From Pseudomonas sp. B21-015 (GTDB lineage Bacteria > Pseudomonadota > Gammaproteobacteria > Pseudomonadales > Pseudomonadaceae), in NCBI RefSeq assembly GCF_024749285.1, contig NZ_CP087196.1, forward strand, positions 6,138,001 through 6,202,000: a stretch of DNA of 64,000 nucleotides, in the 5' to 3' direction. The notes below the pieces were generated by a model. That model saw only the letters and a list, made by a program, of their open reading frames with translations, searched no databases and was not told where the DNA came from. Both the position numbers and the translations under genes were made by a program. Positions within the stretch are counted from its first letter, which is position 1. Every line of letters starts with the position of its first letter. Shown here piece by piece: positions 61,629 through 64,000 of this stretch.

Positions 61629-61807
61629 ACAACGACCCCTGAAATTTTATTAGGCACTTATATCGCCACTGCTTGGGGCGATACGCAACCCCCTTCCTGG
61701 TTGGCGTGAATCAAATGCCCGCGCAACTCTCTTCACCGCACCACTCGCGCCAGCCGTCACTTTGCGTAAGAATGTCGGCCATTAACGCCTATTGCTGGAG
61801 AAACACT

Positions 61808-62353
61808 ATGAATGTAGTCACCACCGACCTCCCCGGTGTTCTGATCATCGAACCCAAGGTATTTGGTGACGAGCGCGGCTTCTTCTATGAGAGCTTCAAC
61901 GCCAAGGCTTTCGAAGAAGCAACCGGCCTGAACACCCAGTTCGTTCAGGACAACCATTCCCGCTCGCAAAAAGGCGTACTGCGCGGTTTGCACTACCAGC
62001 TGGAAAACACTCAGGGCAAACTGGTCCGCGTCACCGCCGGTGAAGTGCTGGACGTGGCAGTGGACATCCGCCGCAGCTCGCCGCATTTCGGCAAATGGGT
62101 CGCGGTGCGCCTGTCCGCCGACAACCATCGCCAACTCTGGGTGCCGGAAGGTTTTGCCCATGGTTTCGTGGTACTGAGTGATTTCGCCGAGTTCCTCTAC
62201 AAAACCACCGACTACTACACCCCGTCGGCCGAGCGCAGCATTCGCTGGGACGACCCGGACCTGGGTATCGACTGGCAGCTGGACGAAGCACCGCAGTTGT
62301 CCGCCAAGGACCAGGCCGCCGCGTTCTTGAAGGACGCTGAAGTCTTTTCCTGA
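61808..62353 (+). CDS. rfbC: dTDP-4-dehydrorhamnose 3,5-epimerase
   Basis: A 181-residue cupin-fold epimerase of dTDP-L-rhamnose synthesis, used for LPS or rhamnolipid. Visible: VFGDERGFFYESFN, FVQDNHSRSQKGVLRGLHYQ with the catalytic His, VDIRRSSPHFGKW and WVPEGFAHGFVVLSD. ATG 61808 gives the family N-terminus. The other rml genes are not in the window. Confidence 0.96.
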   Translation: MNVVTTDLPGVLIIEPKVFGDERGFFYESFNAKAFEEATGLNTQFVQDNHSRSQKGVLRGLHYQLENTQGKLVRVTAGEVLDVAVDIRRSSPHFGKWVAVRLSADNHRQLWVPEGFAHGFVVLSDFAEFLYKTTDYYTPSAERSIRWDDPDLGIDWQLDEAPQLSAKDQAAAFLKDAEVFS

Positions 62354-62453
62354 ATTCCTGTCTGAATTTTCACCGCCAGCGCGCACTTGATCCAAGGTGC
62401 GCAGACTGCGCCCGCAAGCCTAGGCATAATGCGTCTATATCCATAGGCGCTTG

Positions 62454-64000
62454 ATGCTCATGACTCCGACCCTCCCCCGCAGACCCCGCTGGCGCAGCCT
62501 GGCGCTACTCGCGCTGTGCCTGGCACCCTTGCTGTGGCCGCTGGAGCATCTGGCCGAGCGTTACTACCGCAGCGAACTGGCCGGGCAGAACCGTCAGACC
62601 CTCGACCTCTACGTCGCCAACCTGCTGGGTACCCTGCACCGGTATGAAGTGCTGCCGCAGATTCTCAGCGAACTGCCCGCCCTGCGCGCGACATTGGCCG
62701 CACCCGACGAGGGCGTGGTTCAAGGCAATGCCAATCGCCTGCTGAAAAACATCAGTGCCCAGACCGGCGCCGAAGTCATGTACCTGATGGACACCACTGG
62801 CAAGACGCTGGCGGCCTCCAACTGGGACAAACACGACAGTTTCGTTGGCCGCAATTTCGCCTTCCGCCCTTATTTCAGTGAAGCCATGGCCGGGCGCCTT
62901 GGGCGCTTCTTCGGCCTGGGCACCACCTCGGCCAAGCGCGGTTACTTCTTCGCCGCGGCGGTACGTGACCGCGAAAAAATCATCGGCGTGCTGGTGGTCA
63001 AGGTCGACCTCGACCACACCGAAAGCCTCTGGGGCAAAACCCCTGAACAACTGTTGGTCACCGACCACAACGGCGTGGTCATCCTCACGTCGCGGCCAGA
63101 GTGGCGTTTCCGTTCTACCCGTCCATTGAACGACGAAGAGCGTGAGGCCATCACCGCGGTTCAACCCTACCCGACCCGCGATCCCAAGCCATTGAATCTC
63201 GACCCCAATGCCTGGCTGACCCAAACCCGGCAGATCGAAGAAACCGGCTGGAGCGTCAGTATCCTTGCGCCGCGCACGCTGATCGACCGCCCGGTACGCA
63301 CGGTCCTGGCCATCGGCGGTGCAACGCTGTTGGTATTAATGCTGCTGCTCGGCCTGATGATGCAGCGTCGACGCCATTACCTGGACCGGATCGCCTTCGA
63401 AGGTAAAGCCCGCCAGGAACTGGAAGGCCGGGTCGCCGAACGGACCAGCGACCTCGAGGGCCTCAACCGTCGATTGAAACAGGAAGTGCTGGAGCGCGAA
63501 CACGCCCAGCAGGAACTGGTACGCGCCCAGGATGACCTGGTGCAAGCCGGCAAGCTCTCGGCGCTGGGGACGATGTCGGCGAGCATTAGCCATGAACTCA
63601 ACCAACCGCTGGCGGCAATCCGCAGCTACGCGGAAAACGCCGAAGTGCTGCTCGACCATCAGCGCACCGAGGATGCTCGCGGCAACCTCAAGCTGATCAG
63701 CGAATTGACCGGGCGCATGGCCTCGATCATCGCCCACCTGCGCGCCTTTGCCCGGCGTGATCGCCACGCCCCGGAAAGCGTGGCCCTGCAACCGGCACTG
63801 GACGACGCGCTGGCGTTACTGGCCAAGCGTCGGCGCAGCATGGAAGTCGAACTGATCCGTGACCTGCCGGCCGCCACCCTGTGGGTCGAAGCCGGGGAAA
63901 CCCGCTTGCGCCAGGTACTCGGCAATCTGCTGGCCAATGCCCTCGATGCCCTGACGGAAAAAGGCCCGCCGCGTAAACTCTGGTTGAGTGCCGAGTCCAC
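62454..64000 (+). CDS. dctB: C4-dicarboxylate sensor histidine kinase DctB (3' end outside window)
   Basis: The first 515 codons of a two-transmembrane sensor kinase, open to the last base. After a basic N-terminus, helix LALLALCLAPLLWPL, a periplasmic double-PAS domain (about 35-285; GAEVMYLMDTTGKTLAASNW, FAFRPYFSEAMAGRLGRFF, the typical DctB dicarboxylate-binding segment), helix TVLAIGGATLLVLMLLLGLMM, coiled coil, then the H-box SASISHELNQPLAAIRSYAEN and N-box QVLGNLLANALDAL. It should activate DctD and sigma-54-dependent dctA. A second in-frame ATG at 62460 is possible as start. Confidence 0.93.
   Translation, partial: MLMTPTLPRRPRWRSLALLALCLAPLLWPLEHLAERYYRSELAGQNRQTLDLYVANLLGTLHRYEVLPQILSELPALRATLAAPDEGVVQGNANRLLKNISAQTGAEVMYLMDTTGKTLAASNWDKHDSFVGRNFAFRPYFSEAMAGRLGRFFGLGTTSAKRGYFFAAAVRDREKIIGVLVVKVDLDHTESLWGKTPEQLLVTDHNGVVILTSRPEWRFRSTRPLNDEEREAITAVQPYPTRDPKPLNLDPNAWLTQTRQIEETGWSVSILAPRTLIDRPVRTVLAIGGATLLVLMLLLGLMMQRRRHYLDRIAFEGKARQELEGRVAERTSDLEGLNRRLKQEVLEREHAQQELVRAQDDLVQAGKLSALGTMSASISHELNQPLAAIRSYAENAEVLLDHQRTEDARGNLKLISELTGRMASIIAHLRAFARRDRHAPESVALQPALDDALALLAKRRRSMEVELIRDLPAATLWVEAGETRLRQVLGNLLANALDALTEKGPPRKLWLSAES

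Overview
The window is a high-GC gammaproteobacterial chromosome segment, almost certainly from a Pseudomonas of the P. fluorescens group. The backbone order (glnA, ntrB, ntrC, trmL, secB, grxC, gpmI, envC, ctpA, hisBHAF, asmA, mutY, yggX, an amino-acid ABC operon, rfbC, dctB) matches the order I recall from P. aeruginosa, and the intergenic regions carry the paired GTGGGAGCGRGCTTGCYCGCGA-type REP palindromes typical of that group.

Layout. 1-5.9 kb is nitrogen control: the 3' end of glnA, a secreted chorismate mutase, two DUF4124 proteins, ntrB-ntrC with a candidate NtrC operator and sigma-54 promoter, then a three-repeat small RNA locus that I identify as NrsZ, itself behind a sigma-54 promoter. 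5.9-25 kb is housekeeping: trmL, the rhodanese-grxC-secB operon, gpmI, envC-ctpA-yibQ, a secreted trypsin-like protease, the histidine operon with an embedded DUF2164 gene, an OFA-type MFS transporter, a PanZ-like acetyltransferase, asmA-mutY-yggX and tRNA-Phe. 25-35.7 kb holds a YhcG/DUF1016 nuclease, an alpha/beta hydrolase, two tandem small paralogues, a GabP-like permease with NtrC and sigma-54 signals, a basic-amino-acid-type ABC importer and a methyltransferase.

35.7-47.4 kb is accessory DNA integrated at tRNA-Thr(TGT). It has a P4-type integrase, a second tyrosine recombinase with a small partner, a HEPN-motif protein, two near-identical 186-bp MITE-like elements in direct orientation, and a PAAR spike / candidate ADP-ribosyltransferase-like effector / immunity cassette. 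It also has a truncated IS1182-type transposase with short derivative elements, a GST gene and a hydroxypyruvate-isomerase gene. Three decayed copies of the tRNA 3' end and two copies of a terminator show that the locus has been hit more than once.

47.4-64 kb contains a tautomerase / broken DsbA-like / SDR operon, a RES-Xre toxin-antitoxin pair, and a LysR regulator. It continues with a four-gene operon (2OG-Fe dioxygenase, GNAT, AzlC, AzlD) that looks like an amino-acid modification and export unit, a DsbA-like/SnoaL pair, aguA-aguB for agmatine to putrescine, a 970-residue kinase/M23-like/aminotransferase fusion, rfbC and the 5' part of dctB. The most promising undescribed pieces are the MITE-bracketed PAAR effector cassette and the dioxygenase-AzlCD operon.
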